Shown piece after piece: positions 33,090 through 41,667 of a DNA stretch of 64,000 nucleotides. The stretch is from Streptomyces griseocarneus (GTDB taxonomy: Bacteria > Actinomycetota > Actinomycetes > Streptomycetales > Streptomycetaceae). Made by a program: the position numbers and the translations under genes. The notes beneath the pieces were generated by a model. It ran no database searches. It was not told where the DNA came from and worked only from the letters and a program-made list of their open reading frames with translations. The stretch's first letter is position 1; each line of letters opens with the position of its first letter. Location: contig PENC01000025.1 of NCBI GenBank assembly GCA_003674045.1, positions 59,131 to 123,130 on the forward strand, given 5' to 3'.

Positions 33090-33833
33090 GTGGGGACCAC
33101 GCAGCTGGACACGGTGCCGGAGCCGAAGTACTGGCACCTGAAGACCGTGCTCACCGACGCACTCGACTCCGAGTTCGCGGTGGGTGAGATCCTGCCGAAC
33201 GAGCGCGAACTGGCGGCCCGCTTCGGCGTCGCGCGGGCCACGCTCCGGCAGGCCCTGGAGCAGCTGGAGCTGGAGGGCCGCCTCCAGCGGCGCCGCGGCG
33301 TCGGCACCACCGTCGCCCCGCCGCGCGTGGGGGTGGCCGTCGGCGACACCGAGCACTCCTGGCCCGGCGGTTCGGGCCCCGACTCCTGGCTGGCCGTCGA
33401 CTGCGCGACGGAGGCCCCGCCCGTCGCCGTCGCCCGCCTCCTCGACCTGGGCGAGGGCGAGCCCGTGCACACCGTCCGCCGCACGCGCTGCACCCACAGC
33501 CAGCCGGTGGCCGCCGAGTTGCTGTACGTGCCGCAGGGCAACGTCCCCGGCCTGGCCGCCGTCGACGCGCCCACGGGCGCGGCCCGCGCCCGCGCGGTCC
33601 TGCGCGAGCTCCAGCGGCTGGAACTCGACGGCCACGACCAGGCGGTGGAGCTCGGCTCCGCACGCGCGGAGGACGCGAAGCAACTGGACCGGCTGCCCGG
33701 GTCGCCGGTCCTCGTCGTCACCACGCGCTACTTCGCGGAGGGCCGCACGGCGGCGGTGTCCGTCGCCACGTACCGCGCCGACACATGCCGGCTCACGTTC
33801 GGCGACCCGTCACTGCCACTGCTGGCAAGCTAG
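33090..33833 (+). CDS. GntR/HutC-family regulator
   Basis: A 247-residue repressor. The winged helix is at residues 12-75 (LPNERELAARFGVARATLRQALEQLELEGRLQRRRGVGTTV) and a UTRA effector-binding domain follows (residues 95-240), as in HutC/DasR-type proteins binding sugars, phosphosugars or histidine derivatives. GTG at 33090 was chosen because GGAGG (33079-33083) is ideally spaced; a TTG at 33075 is the alternative. A repeat copy follows the stop at once. Confidence 0.92.
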   Translation: MGTTQLDTVPEPKYWHLKTVLTDALDSEFAVGEILPNERELAARFGVARATLRQALEQLELEGRLQRRRGVGTTVAPPRVGVAVGDTEHSWPGGSGPDSWLAVDCATEAPPVAVARLLDLGEGEPVHTVRRTRCTHSQPVAAELLYVPQGNVPGLAAVDAPTGAARARAVLRELQRLELDGHDQAVELGSARAEDAKQLDRLPGSPVLVVTTRYFAEGRTAAVSVATYRADTCRLTFGDPSLPLLAS

Positions 33834-33834
33834 A

Positions 33835-33896
33835 GCGCCCCAAAGGGGCGCGGGGAACTGCGCGCCCAGCCGTACACGGCCCGCAGCCGCGCACCG
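33835..33896. repeat. dispersed intergenic repeat, copy 3
   Basis: GCGCCCC-AAA-GGGGCGC then GGGGAACTGCGCGCCCAGCC and CCCGCAGCCGCGC. It lies between the convergent GntR and ROK genes. Confidence 0.8.
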
Positions 33897-33942
33897 GCCT
33901 CAAGAGTCACCCCAGTAGGCGCATCGGCCCAGCGGCGCAGCC

Positions 33943-35097
33943 TCAATGCGGCGAATCCACCGCAAAGAGCTGCTCCTCCACATGGTCGAGAGCCAAGCGC
34001 AGCGCCCCCGTGGCCACCGCCGCCTCCCCCAGCAGCGACAGCGCGACCTTCGGCGGCCGCAGGCAGTAGCGGGCGAGCTCCGCGCGCAGGGGCTCCAGGA
34101 CACCGTCCAGGCCCGCCGCCCAGCCACCCACCACGACCAGCTCGGGATCGAGGGCCAGCACGAGCGCCGCGACGTCGTGGACGAGCCGCCGGATGAAGCG
34201 GCCGACGGCTTCCGCGGCGCGTTCGTCGCCCTCCCGGGCGAGGGCGAACACCTGGGCCACCTGGGCCTCGTCGAGCGGATGCAAGGGCTCGCCGGTGGTG
34301 GAGAGCACCTCCTCCGGGGTCGCCTCCCGGCCCAGCAGGTGCAGGGCGCCGATCTCACCCGCGGCGCCGCCGTACCCGCGGTGCAGCCTGCCGCCGATCA
34401 GCGACCCGGCCCCCGGGCTCAGCCCCGCCAGGACGAAGACGACGTCGTCGGAACCGGTCGCCACACCCTTCCAGTGCTCCGCGACGACCGCGGCATTGGC
34501 GTCGTTCTCGACCAGGACCGGGCAGCGGAAGGAGCGCTGCAGCCGCTCGCCGAGGGGCAGTCCGGTCCAGCCGGGCAGGGCGGTGCCCAGACGCACGGTC
34601 CCGTCGGCCTCGACGATGCCGGGGCTGGCCACGCCGACCGCGCGCAGGCGGCTGCGCGGGACGCCGGAGCGCTCCAGCAGATCGGCCACGGCGACGCGGA
34701 CGCAGCCGAGCCGCTCGTCGGCCGAGGCCGTCTCCGGGACTTCCAGGGAAGCCGAACCCGTGACACGGCCGCCCAGGTCGGCCATGAGGGCGGCGATCCG
34801 GTGCGGGCCGATCTCGATGCCCATGAGGTGCCCGGCCTCGACGCGGAAGCGGAAGCGCCGGGCGGGACGGCCCTGGCGCCGGGCCTCGCCCTCCTCGGCG
34901 GGCGCCTCGACCACGAGGCCCGCTTCCATGAGCCCCTCGACCACGCCCTCGACGGTCGGCCGGGACAGCCCCGTCGCCTTGGTCAGGTCCGTGAGCGTGG
35001 GAGCGGCGGGCGGGGCCGCCGCGCGCAGCGCGTGGAGGACCACGGCCGAATTGATCCGCCGCAGCAGGGACGGGTCCCCGCCGGTGAGCCGCCCCAA
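33943..35097 (-). CDS. ROK-family transcriptional regulator/kinase-like
   Basis: A 384-residue NagC/XylR-like protein. The N-terminal winged helix (LTDLTKATGLSRPTVEGVVEGLMEAGLV) is followed by a ROK fold with GVASPGIVEADG and an ENDANAAVVAEHW segment. The usual zinc-binding Cys cluster (CxCGxxGC) after GEIGALHL is absent. This suggests it does not act as a zinc-dependent sugar kinase. The start is the TTG at 35097, seven bases after AGGAGG. Likely a sugar-responsive regulator of unlinked genes. Confidence 0.88.
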   Translation of the reverse strand: MGRLTGGDPSLLRRINSAVVLHALRAAAPPAAPTLTDLTKATGLSRPTVEGVVEGLMEAGLVVEAPAEEGEARRQGRPARRFRFRVEAGHLMGIEIGPHRIAALMADLGGRVTGSASLEVPETASADERLGCVRVAVADLLERSGVPRSRLRAVGVASPGIVEADGTVRLGTALPGWTGLPLGERLQRSFRCPVLVENDANAAVVAEHWKGVATGSDDVVFVLAGLSPGAGSLIGGRLHRGYGGAAGEIGALHLLGREATPEEVLSTTGEPLHPLDEAQVAQVFALAREGDERAAEAVGRFIRRLVHDVAALVLALDPELVVVGGWAAGLDGVLEPLRAELARYCLRPPKVALSLLGEAAVATGALRLALDHVEEQLFAVDSPH

Positions 35098-35233
35098 CGT
35101 GCCGCCTCCTCGCTTTGCGTGCTCTTTGCTGTCGGGTCGGATGGTATCCGGTGCCGGGAAGGGCGGCGAGCCTCGGACGGCACCCGGCCGCGGGTTTCTC
35201 GCACCTCTTTCTCACATCCCGCGGCGGCCCCGG

Positions 35234-35740
35234 TCAGCCCTCGGCCCCGGTGGCGGCCCGCAGCCGCTCGAACTCCTCGGCCATCTTCGGCAGCGGCCAG
35301 TGGGCATTGAGCCCGCTGGGATTGGGGAGCACCCAGATACGCGTGTCGCCGATGGTCCGTTCCTGGCGGCCGATCCTCGCGTGCTTGTCGTCGAACGCGA
35401 CGCGGTACGCGGTGACCCCGACGACAGCCAGCCAGCGCGGCCGCAACCGCAGCACCTTCTCTGTGAGTACGACCCCGCCCTCGCGGAACTCCTCGTCGCT
35501 CAGCTCACTGGCCTTGGCCGACGGACGAGCGACGACGTTGGTGATACCCAGCCCGTACGAGAGCAGCTCCTCCTGCTCCGCCGGGGCGAGCCGGCGCGGC
35601 GTGAAACCGGAGAGCTGGAGCACGGGCCAGAAGCGATTGCCGGGCCGGGCGAAGTGATGCCCCGTGGCCTCCGACAACAGTCCCGGATTGATCCCGCAGA
35701 ACAGCACCTTCAGATCCGGCGCGATCACGTCCCCGACCAT
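35234..35740 (-). CDS. mug: mismatch-specific uracil/thymine-DNA glycosylase
   Basis: A 168-residue base-excision repair enzyme of the MUG/TDG family. The catalytic/uracil pocket is GINPGLLSEATGHHFARPGNRFWP and the second signature LPNPSGLNAHW intercalates into the helix. Cuts uracil or ethenocytosine opposite G. Standard length. A single gene. Confidence 0.93.
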   Translation of the reverse strand: MVGDVIAPDLKVLFCGINPGLLSEATGHHFARPGNRFWPVLQLSGFTPRRLAPAEQEELLSYGLGITNVVARPSAKASELSDEEFREGGVVLTEKVLRLRPRWLAVVGVTAYRVAFDDKHARIGRQERTIGDTRIWVLPNPSGLNAHWPLPKMAEEFERLRAATGAEG

Positions 35741-35868
35741 CGTTGAGCCCCTCCGTACCGTCCGGAACCGTATCCATGCAGGTCAAGGCGCATCACACGC
35801 GCGCCGACCTGCGCAGGGTACCGTTTCGGGGCCCTGGCTCTTCCGGGCGGTCTGCGACGATGGGCTCC

Positions 35869-36201
35869 ATGGACGAGGAAGCCATTCCCATTCTTCACGT
35901 CGAGGACGCCGCGGTGGCGGTCGGGTGGTACGAGCGGCTGGGGTTCGCGAAGCAGTGGGAACACCGCTTCGAACCGGGACTTCCCGCGTTCGTCGAGGTC
36001 GCTCGGGGGAGGGTGCGGCTGTTCCTGTCGGAGCACAAGGGCGACGCCCGCCCCGACACGTTGGTCTACCTCCGCGTGCGCGATGTCGACGCCATCGCCT
36101 CCGAGTTCGGTGTGCGGGCGGAGGACGCCCCGTGGGCGCGTGAGATCGAGCTGCGCGACCCCGACGGCAACCGGCTCCGGATCGGCACGCCGACGGAATG
36201 A
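35869..36201 (+). CDS. VOC/bleomycin-resistance-like protein
   Basis: A 110-residue glyoxalase-superfamily protein (ILHVEDAAVAVGWYERLGF ... VEVARGRVRLFLSEH ... IELRDPDGNRLRIG). One VOC module pair, typical of BRP-like dimers that sequester small molecules. Start at the ATG at 35869; ATG at 35860 is also possible. No clear ribosome site. Confidence 0.8.
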   Translation: MDEEAIPILHVEDAAVAVGWYERLGFAKQWEHRFEPGLPAFVEVARGRVRLFLSEHKGDARPDTLVYLRVRDVDAIASEFGVRAEDAPWAREIELRDPDGNRLRIGTPTE

Positions 36202-36251
36202 GCGCCCGCGATACCGCCTAAGCGCTCCGCTGGAAGTCCAATACGCCATCT

Positions 36252-36301
36252 GCGGGTGCGTCGTGGCTGGTCGCGCAGTTCCCCGCGCCCCTTCGGGGCG
36301 C
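36252..36301. repeat. dispersed intergenic repeat, copy 4 (reverse orientation)
   Basis: Reads in reverse: CTGCGGG ... GTCGCGCAGTTCCCC followed by GCGCCCC-TTC-GGGGCGC. It lies between the convergent VOC and mscL genes. Confidence 0.8.
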
Positions 36302-36333
36302 TGTCGAACCGCACCGGACTTCGCCAAGCCCGC

Positions 36334-36777
36334 CTAGACCGCCCGTGCCCCGCCCTGCGTCGGCTGGTCCGTACCGCAGTAGCGGCACTTGCGGGCCGCC
36401 TCCGGGATGTCCTCGGACAGGCATGCCGGGCACGTCTTGAGGGGGCCCGGTTCGGCGAAGGCGGTGATGCCGCGGCGGGCCTGGACGTGCTTGTAGGGCA
36501 CGACGATGAAGAAGTAGACGACCGCCATGAAGATGATGAAGTAGACGAGGGCAGAGATGAACGAGCCCAGGTCGAGGTAGGTCGCCTTGTTGCCCGTTCG
36601 TCCGAGCTGCCAGCCGAGGCCCAGGGAGCGGCCGCCCTGGGCGCGGGCGATGATCGGGTTGACCACGAAGTCGGTGAACGCCTTGATGAGCGTGCTGAAC
36701 GCCAGGGCGATGATCAGCCCCACGGCGACGGTGACGATGTCACCGCGCATGATGAAGTTCTTGAATCCCTTGATCAC
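36334..36777 (-). CDS. mscL: large-conductance mechanosensitive channel with C-terminal zinc ribbon
   Basis: A 147-residue channel opening under hypo-osmotic stress. The MscL core is clear: FKNFIMRGDIVTVAVGLIIALAF (amphipathic helix plus TM1), FVVNPIIA, a periplasmic loop, and TM2 FISALVYFIIFMAVVYFFIVVPY. Instead of the normal C-terminal helical bundle it ends in a two-CxxC zinc-ribbon-like unit (CPAC ... CRYC). Confidence 0.92.
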   Translation of the reverse strand: MIKGFKNFIMRGDIVTVAVGLIIALAFSTLIKAFTDFVVNPIIARAQGGRSLGLGWQLGRTGNKATYLDLGSFISALVYFIIFMAVVYFFIVVPYKHVQARRGITAFAEPGPLKTCPACLSEDIPEAARKCRYCGTDQPTQGGARAV

Positions 36778-36888
36778 GGGATAGAACGCTACATTCCGGA
36801 CATGCCGGTGCGGTGGTACGGCGCGTCGCCGGTCCCGCTCCGTCCTCCGGAAAACCGGACAGCGGAGCAGGACCGGGCTGCGACGGCG

Positions 36889-38331
36889 TCAGAGAATCGC
36901 GCCCGGCGCGTACGCCGCCGCCTCGGGGTGCGCCTTCATGATCTCCTCGATGCGGGCGACGACCAGGCCCACCTGGTCGGCCGCGGCCCCGCTGAAGGAG
37001 AGCTTGTCCGCCATCAGGGCGTCCAGCGCGGCGCGGTCCAGCGGGATGCGCTCGTCGGCGGCCAGCTTGTCGAGCAGCTCGTTGCGCTCGGCACCCTGCT
37101 CGCGCATGGCGAGCGCGGAGGCCACCGCGTGCTCCTTGATGGCCTCGTGCGCGACCTCGCGGCCGACCCCGGCGCGCACCGCGGCCATCAGGACCTTGGT
37201 GGTGGCGAGGAAGGGGAGGTAGCGGTCCAGCTCGCGGGCGACGACGGCGGGGAAGGCGCCGAACTCGTCGAGGACCGTCAGGAAGGTCTCCAGCAGGCCG
37301 TCGAGCGCGAAGAAGGCGTCCGGCAGCGCGACGCGGCGGACCACGGAGCAGGAGACGTCGCCCTCGTTCCACTGGTCGCCCGCGAGCTCGCCCGTCATCG
37401 AGGCGTAGCCGCGGAGGATCACCATGAGGCCGTTGACGCGCTCGCAGGAGCGGGTGTTCATCTTGTGCGGCATGGCGGACGAGCCGACCTGGCCGGGCTT
37501 GAAGCCCTCGGTGACCAGCTCGTGCCCGGCCATCAGGCGGATCGTCTTGGCGAGCGAGGAGGGGGCCGCGGCGAGCTGCACCAGCGCGGTGACGACGTCG
37601 TAGTCGAGCGAGCGCGGGTAGACCTGGCCGACGGAGGTGAAGGCCTGGGCGAAGCCGAGGTGGGTCGCGATGCGCCGCTCCAGCTCGTCCAGCTTCACGG
37701 CGTCGCCGCCGAGCAGGTCCAGCATGTCCTGGGCGGTGCCGACCGGGCCCTTGATGCCGCGCAGCGGGTAGCGGGCGAGGAGGTCCTCCACCCGGCCGAA
37801 GGAGACGAGCAGCTCGTCGGCGGCGGTCGCGAAGCGCTTGCCGAGGGTGGTGGCCTGGGCGGCGACGTTGTGCGAGCGGCCCGCCATGACGAGCTCGGCG
37901 TGCTCGGCGGCCAGCTTGCCGAGACGGGCCAGCACGGCGACGGTGCGGTCGCGGACGTGCTCCAGGGAGAGGCGGATCTGGAGCTGCTCGACGTTCTCCG
38001 TGAGGTCACGGGAGGTCATGCCCTTGTGGACGTGCTCGTGGCCGGCGAGGGCGTTGAACTCCTCGATGCGGGCCTTCACGTCGTGGCGGGTGACCTTCTC
38101 GCGCTCGGCGATCGAGGCCAGGTCGACCTGGTCCAGCACCCGCTCGTAGTCGGCGAGCGCCGCGTCCGGCACCTCGATCCCCAGGTCCTTCTGGGCCCGC
38201 AGCACGGCCAGCCAGAGCTTGCGCTCCAGGGTGACCTTGTACTCGGGGGACCACAGGACGGCCAGGTCCGGGGAGGCGTAGCGGCCGGCGAGGACGTTGG
38301 GGATGCGGGGTTTCGAAGGCGCAGCTGTCAC
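36889..38331 (-). CDS. purB: adenylosuccinate lyase
   Basis: A 480-residue fumarase-superfamily enzyme acting twice in purine synthesis (SAICAR to AICAR; adenylosuccinate to AMP). The signature loop is GSSAMPHKMN, with TSRDLTENVEQLQ and the RSHNVAAQATTLGKR region. Full length. Monocistronic, with its own promoter in the 220-base gap to the phosphatase gene. Confidence 0.97.
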   Translation of the reverse strand: MTAAPSKPRIPNVLAGRYASPDLAVLWSPEYKVTLERKLWLAVLRAQKDLGIEVPDAALADYERVLDQVDLASIAEREKVTRHDVKARIEEFNALAGHEHVHKGMTSRDLTENVEQLQIRLSLEHVRDRTVAVLARLGKLAAEHAELVMAGRSHNVAAQATTLGKRFATAADELLVSFGRVEDLLARYPLRGIKGPVGTAQDMLDLLGGDAVKLDELERRIATHLGFAQAFTSVGQVYPRSLDYDVVTALVQLAAAPSSLAKTIRLMAGHELVTEGFKPGQVGSSAMPHKMNTRSCERVNGLMVILRGYASMTGELAGDQWNEGDVSCSVVRRVALPDAFFALDGLLETFLTVLDEFGAFPAVVARELDRYLPFLATTKVLMAAVRAGVGREVAHEAIKEHAVASALAMREQGAERNELLDKLAADERIPLDRAALDALMADKLSFSGAAADQVGLVVARIEEIMKAHPEAAAYAPGAIL

Positions 38332-38551
38332 GTGACCAGAGTCTACTTGGCGGTTCGCGCAGGTCAGGCCAGCCGCTCGGTTCGTGCGTTGCTACGAGAC
38401 GGGGGTCACGGCGCCGTCCGCGGGAAAGCCGCTCCTCCCGAGGGTACGGGACCGGCTGTTCACCGCCCGTTCCACCGCCGGGCATCTCGTGCCGATAGGT
38501 GTCGGGGCAGCAGGGGCGGAGCAGCACAGGAGACGACTCGGGAGGTCTTCC

Positions 38552-40129
38552 ATGGTCCGGACATCGGGGACAGGCGTCGGGCGGCGCGCGGTGGTGCGGG
38601 GGTCGCTGGCCGGTGCCGCCGCGCTGGCCCTGCCGCCGCTGACCGGGGCCGGGGCCGCGCCCGCGCTGGCGCTCTCGGGGCGCCCGGACGCGCGGTGGGG
38701 CGCGCAGGCCGGCGACGTGACCTCGTCCTCCGGCCTGGTGTGGGTCCGCTCCGACCGCCCGGCCCGGATGATCGTGGAGACCTCGGCGACGGAGTCGTTC
38801 CGCCGGGTGCGGCGCTGGGAAGGGCCGCTCGTCGGGCCCGGCACCGACTTCACGGGCCGTACGGCGCTGCGCGGACTGCCGCCGGGCGAGCAGGTGCACT
38901 ACCGGGTCCTCCTCGCCGACCCCGACGATCCGCGGCGCACGGGCCGCCCGGTGCACGGCACGTTCCGCACCGCCCCGGAGCGCCGCCACGACGTGCGCTT
39001 CCTGTGGTCGGGGGATCTGGCCGGACAGGGCTGGGGCATCAATCCCGACCGCGGCGGCTACCGCATCTACGAGCACATGCGCCGTCTGGACCCGGACTTC
39101 TTCCTGTGCAGCGGCGACAACATCTACGCCGACAACCCGATACAGGCGACCGTGGCGCTGCCGGACGGCGGCGTCTGGCGGAACATCACCACCGAGGAGA
39201 AGGCGAAGGTCGCGGAGAGCCTGGCGGAGTTCCGCGGGGCCTTCCGCTACAACCTGCTGGACGAGAACCTCCGCCGCTTCAACGCCCAGGTGCCCTCGGT
39301 CGTGCAGTGGGACGACCACGAGGTGCACAACAACTGGTATCCCGGCCAGATCCTGGACGACGCGCGGTACACCGAGAAGAACGTGGACGTCCTCTCCGCC
39401 CGTGCCCTGCGTGCCTTCACCGAGTACTTCCCCGTCTCGACGCGGCGCCCGGACGGTGACGGCCGCGTCTACCGGGTGCTGCGGCACGGCCCGCTGCTGG
39501 ACGTCTTCGTCCTCGACATGCGCTCGTACCGGAACGCCAACTCCCCCGGCAGGCAGGCCGACGACACCCAGGGCATCCTGGGTGCCCGCCAGCTCGCGTG
39601 GCTGAAGCGGGAGCTGGCGCGCTCGCGCGCGGTGTGGAAGGTCATCGCCTCCGACATGCCGCTGGGCCTGGTGGTCACGGACGGCCCGGCGGACTTCGAG
39701 GCCGTCGCGCAGGGCGACCCGGGCGCGCCGCTCGGGCGCGAGCTGCAGATCGCCGAGCTGCTGCGGCACATCAAGCACCGGCGGATCACCGGCACGGTGT
39801 GGCTGACGGCGGACGTGCACTACACCTCGGCACAGCACTACGCGCCCGAGCGGGCGGCGTTCAAGGACTTCGAGCCGTTCTGGGAGTTCGTCTCGGGGCC
39901 GCTGAACGCGGGCGGCTTCCCGGCGGTGAAGCTGGACGGGACGTTCGGCCCGGAGCAGCCGTTCGTCAAGGCGCCCGCGACGGCGAACGTGCCGCCGGGC
40001 CGGGGCAGCCAGTTCTTCGGCGAGGTGGCCATCGCCGGGGACAGCGGCGAGCTGACCGTGCGTCTGCGGGACGAGGAGGGCACGGTGCTGTTCACCAAGA
40101 TGCTCCAGCCGGGGCGCGTCGGGCAGTGA
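38552..40129 (+). CDS. phoD: secreted PhoD-type alkaline phosphatase
   Basis: A 525-residue phosphodiesterase/phosphomonoesterase with an iron-calcium centre. A Tat signal is at residues 7-40 (GRRAVVRGSLAGAAALALPPL). Active-site segments are SGDNIYAD, WDDHEVHNNW, and VWLTADVHYTSAQ. A PhoD N-terminal Ig-like domain lies at about 45-145. The ATG at 38552 has GGGAGG upstream. Likely induced by phosphate starvation (PhoP); I see no unmistakable PHO box by eye. Confidence 0.93.
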   Translation: MVRTSGTGVGRRAVVRGSLAGAAALALPPLTGAGAAPALALSGRPDARWGAQAGDVTSSSGLVWVRSDRPARMIVETSATESFRRVRRWEGPLVGPGTDFTGRTALRGLPPGEQVHYRVLLADPDDPRRTGRPVHGTFRTAPERRHDVRFLWSGDLAGQGWGINPDRGGYRIYEHMRRLDPDFFLCSGDNIYADNPIQATVALPDGGVWRNITTEEKAKVAESLAEFRGAFRYNLLDENLRRFNAQVPSVVQWDDHEVHNNWYPGQILDDARYTEKNVDVLSARALRAFTEYFPVSTRRPDGDGRVYRVLRHGPLLDVFVLDMRSYRNANSPGRQADDTQGILGARQLAWLKRELARSRAVWKVIASDMPLGLVVTDGPADFEAVAQGDPGAPLGRELQIAELLRHIKHRRITGTVWLTADVHYTSAQHYAPERAAFKDFEPFWEFVSGPLNAGGFPAVKLDGTFGPEQPFVKAPATANVPPGRGSQFFGEVAIAGDSGELTVRLRDEEGTVLFTKMLQPGRVGQ

Positions 40130-40191
40130 CGCGGCCGGTGGTCGGTGGGAAGGTGGTGCGCACCCGGGGACGTTAGCGGAGGTGCGCTGCC

Positions 40192-41559
40192 ATGGCCGAA
40201 CAGGTGGACGTCGTCGTCATCGGCATGGGGCCCGGCGGTGAGCATGTCGCGGGGCGGCTCGCCGAGGCCGGCCTGGAGGTGGTGGGCGTCGAGGCGGAGC
40301 TGGTCGGCGGCGAGTGCCCGTACTGGGGGTGCGTCCCCAGCAAGATGATGATCCGGGCCGGGAACCTGCTGGCCGAGGGCCGCCGCGTCCCCGGCATGGC
40401 GGGCTCCGCCCAGGTGGTCCCCGACTGGGCCCCGGTGGCGGGGCGCATCCGCGACGAGGCCACCGACGACTGGAACGACCAGGTGGCGGCCGACCGCTTC
40501 ACCGACAAGGGCGGCAGGCTGGTCCGGGGCCGGGGGCGGCTGGCCGGTCCGGGCCGGGTCGAGGTCGACGGCCGGGTCTTCGAGGCCCGCAGCGGGGTGG
40601 TGATCGCCACCGGCACCAAGCCGTCCGCGCCCCCGGTGCCGGGCCTCGCCGACGTGCCGTACTGGACGAACCGCGACGCGATCGCGGCGAAGGAGCCGCC
40701 CGCCTCGCTCCTCGTGCTCGGCGGCGGTGCCATCGGTCTCGAACTGGCGCAGGTCTACGCCCGGTTCGGCACCCGTGTCGAGGTCGTGGAGGCCATGGCG
40801 GGGCTGCTGCCGTCCGAGGAGCCGGAGGCGGGCGCGCTGCTGGCCGAGGTGCTGCGGCGGGAGGGCCTGGCGATCCGGACGGGCGCGCGGGCGGCCCGGG
40901 TGCGCCACGACGGGGACGCCTTCACCCTCTCCCTGGAGGACGGCACCGATCTGACGGCACAGCAGCTGCTGGTGGCCACCGGCCGCCGCGCTGACTTCTC
41001 GGAGCTGGGCCTGGAGACCGTGGGTCTCGACCCCGGGGCGCGGTCGCTGCGGGTGGACGGGCGGATGCTGGCGGCGCCCGCGCTGTGGGGCGTGGGCGAT
41101 GTGACGGGGCACGGCGCGTTCACGCACATCGCGATGTACGAGGCGGAGATCGTGGTCCGGGCGGTGCTGGGCGAGCCGGGCCCCGAGGCCGACTACCGGG
41201 CGCTGCCCCGGGTGACGTTCACCGACCCGGAGGTCGGCGCCGTGGGGCTGACGGAGTATCAGGCCAGGGAGAAGGGGCTGCGGGTGCGCACGGGCCTGTC
41301 GCGGGTGCCGTCCTCCAGCCGCGGCTGGATCCACAAGGCGGGCAACGACGGCCTGGTCAAGCTGGTGGAGGACGAGGTCCGCGGGGTGCTGGTCGGCGCG
41401 ACCACGGCGGGCCCGGCGGGCGGCGAGATGATGTACGGCCTCGCGGTGGCGGTCCAGGCGGAGGTCCCGGTCGAGGCCCTGCGCCATATGATCTACGCCT
41501 ATCCCACCTTCCATCGCGGCATCGAGGACGCGCTCGCGGATCTGCGCGCCGACAGCTGA
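40192..41559 (+). CDS. pyridine nucleotide-disulphide oxidoreductase (class I), atypical C-terminus
   Basis: A 455-residue flavoprotein of the lipoamide-dehydrogenase/mercuric-reductase fold. FAD motif VIGMGPGGEHVA, redox pair CPYWGC (about residues 41-46), NAD motif LGGGAIGLELAQVY, and ALWGVGDVTGHG. The C-terminal dimerisation domain reads IYAYPTFHRGIEDAL where active lipoamide dehydrogenases have HAHPT, so the usual catalytic His is Tyr. The substrate is therefore probably not lipoamide; it may be a quinone or thiol reductase. Confidence 0.88.
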   Translation: MAEQVDVVVIGMGPGGEHVAGRLAEAGLEVVGVEAELVGGECPYWGCVPSKMMIRAGNLLAEGRRVPGMAGSAQVVPDWAPVAGRIRDEATDDWNDQVAADRFTDKGGRLVRGRGRLAGPGRVEVDGRVFEARSGVVIATGTKPSAPPVPGLADVPYWTNRDAIAAKEPPASLLVLGGGAIGLELAQVYARFGTRVEVVEAMAGLLPSEEPEAGALLAEVLRREGLAIRTGARAARVRHDGDAFTLSLEDGTDLTAQQLLVATGRRADFSELGLETVGLDPGARSLRVDGRMLAAPALWGVGDVTGHGAFTHIAMYEAEIVVRAVLGEPGPEADYRALPRVTFTDPEVGAVGLTEYQAREKGLRVRTGLSRVPSSSRGWIHKAGNDGLVKLVEDEVRGVLVGATTAGPAGGEMMYGLAVAVQAEVPVEALRHMIYAYPTFHRGIEDALADLRADS

Positions 41560-41667
41560 CAGGGAGAAGGCGACCGGGGAAACCGGACAGTTGACCCCAA
41601 GAGCCCCTTAACCCATCGGTCACAAGCCGTTCGTGATCGCGCAACACCGCTGGGTCAGGGTGGGGCC

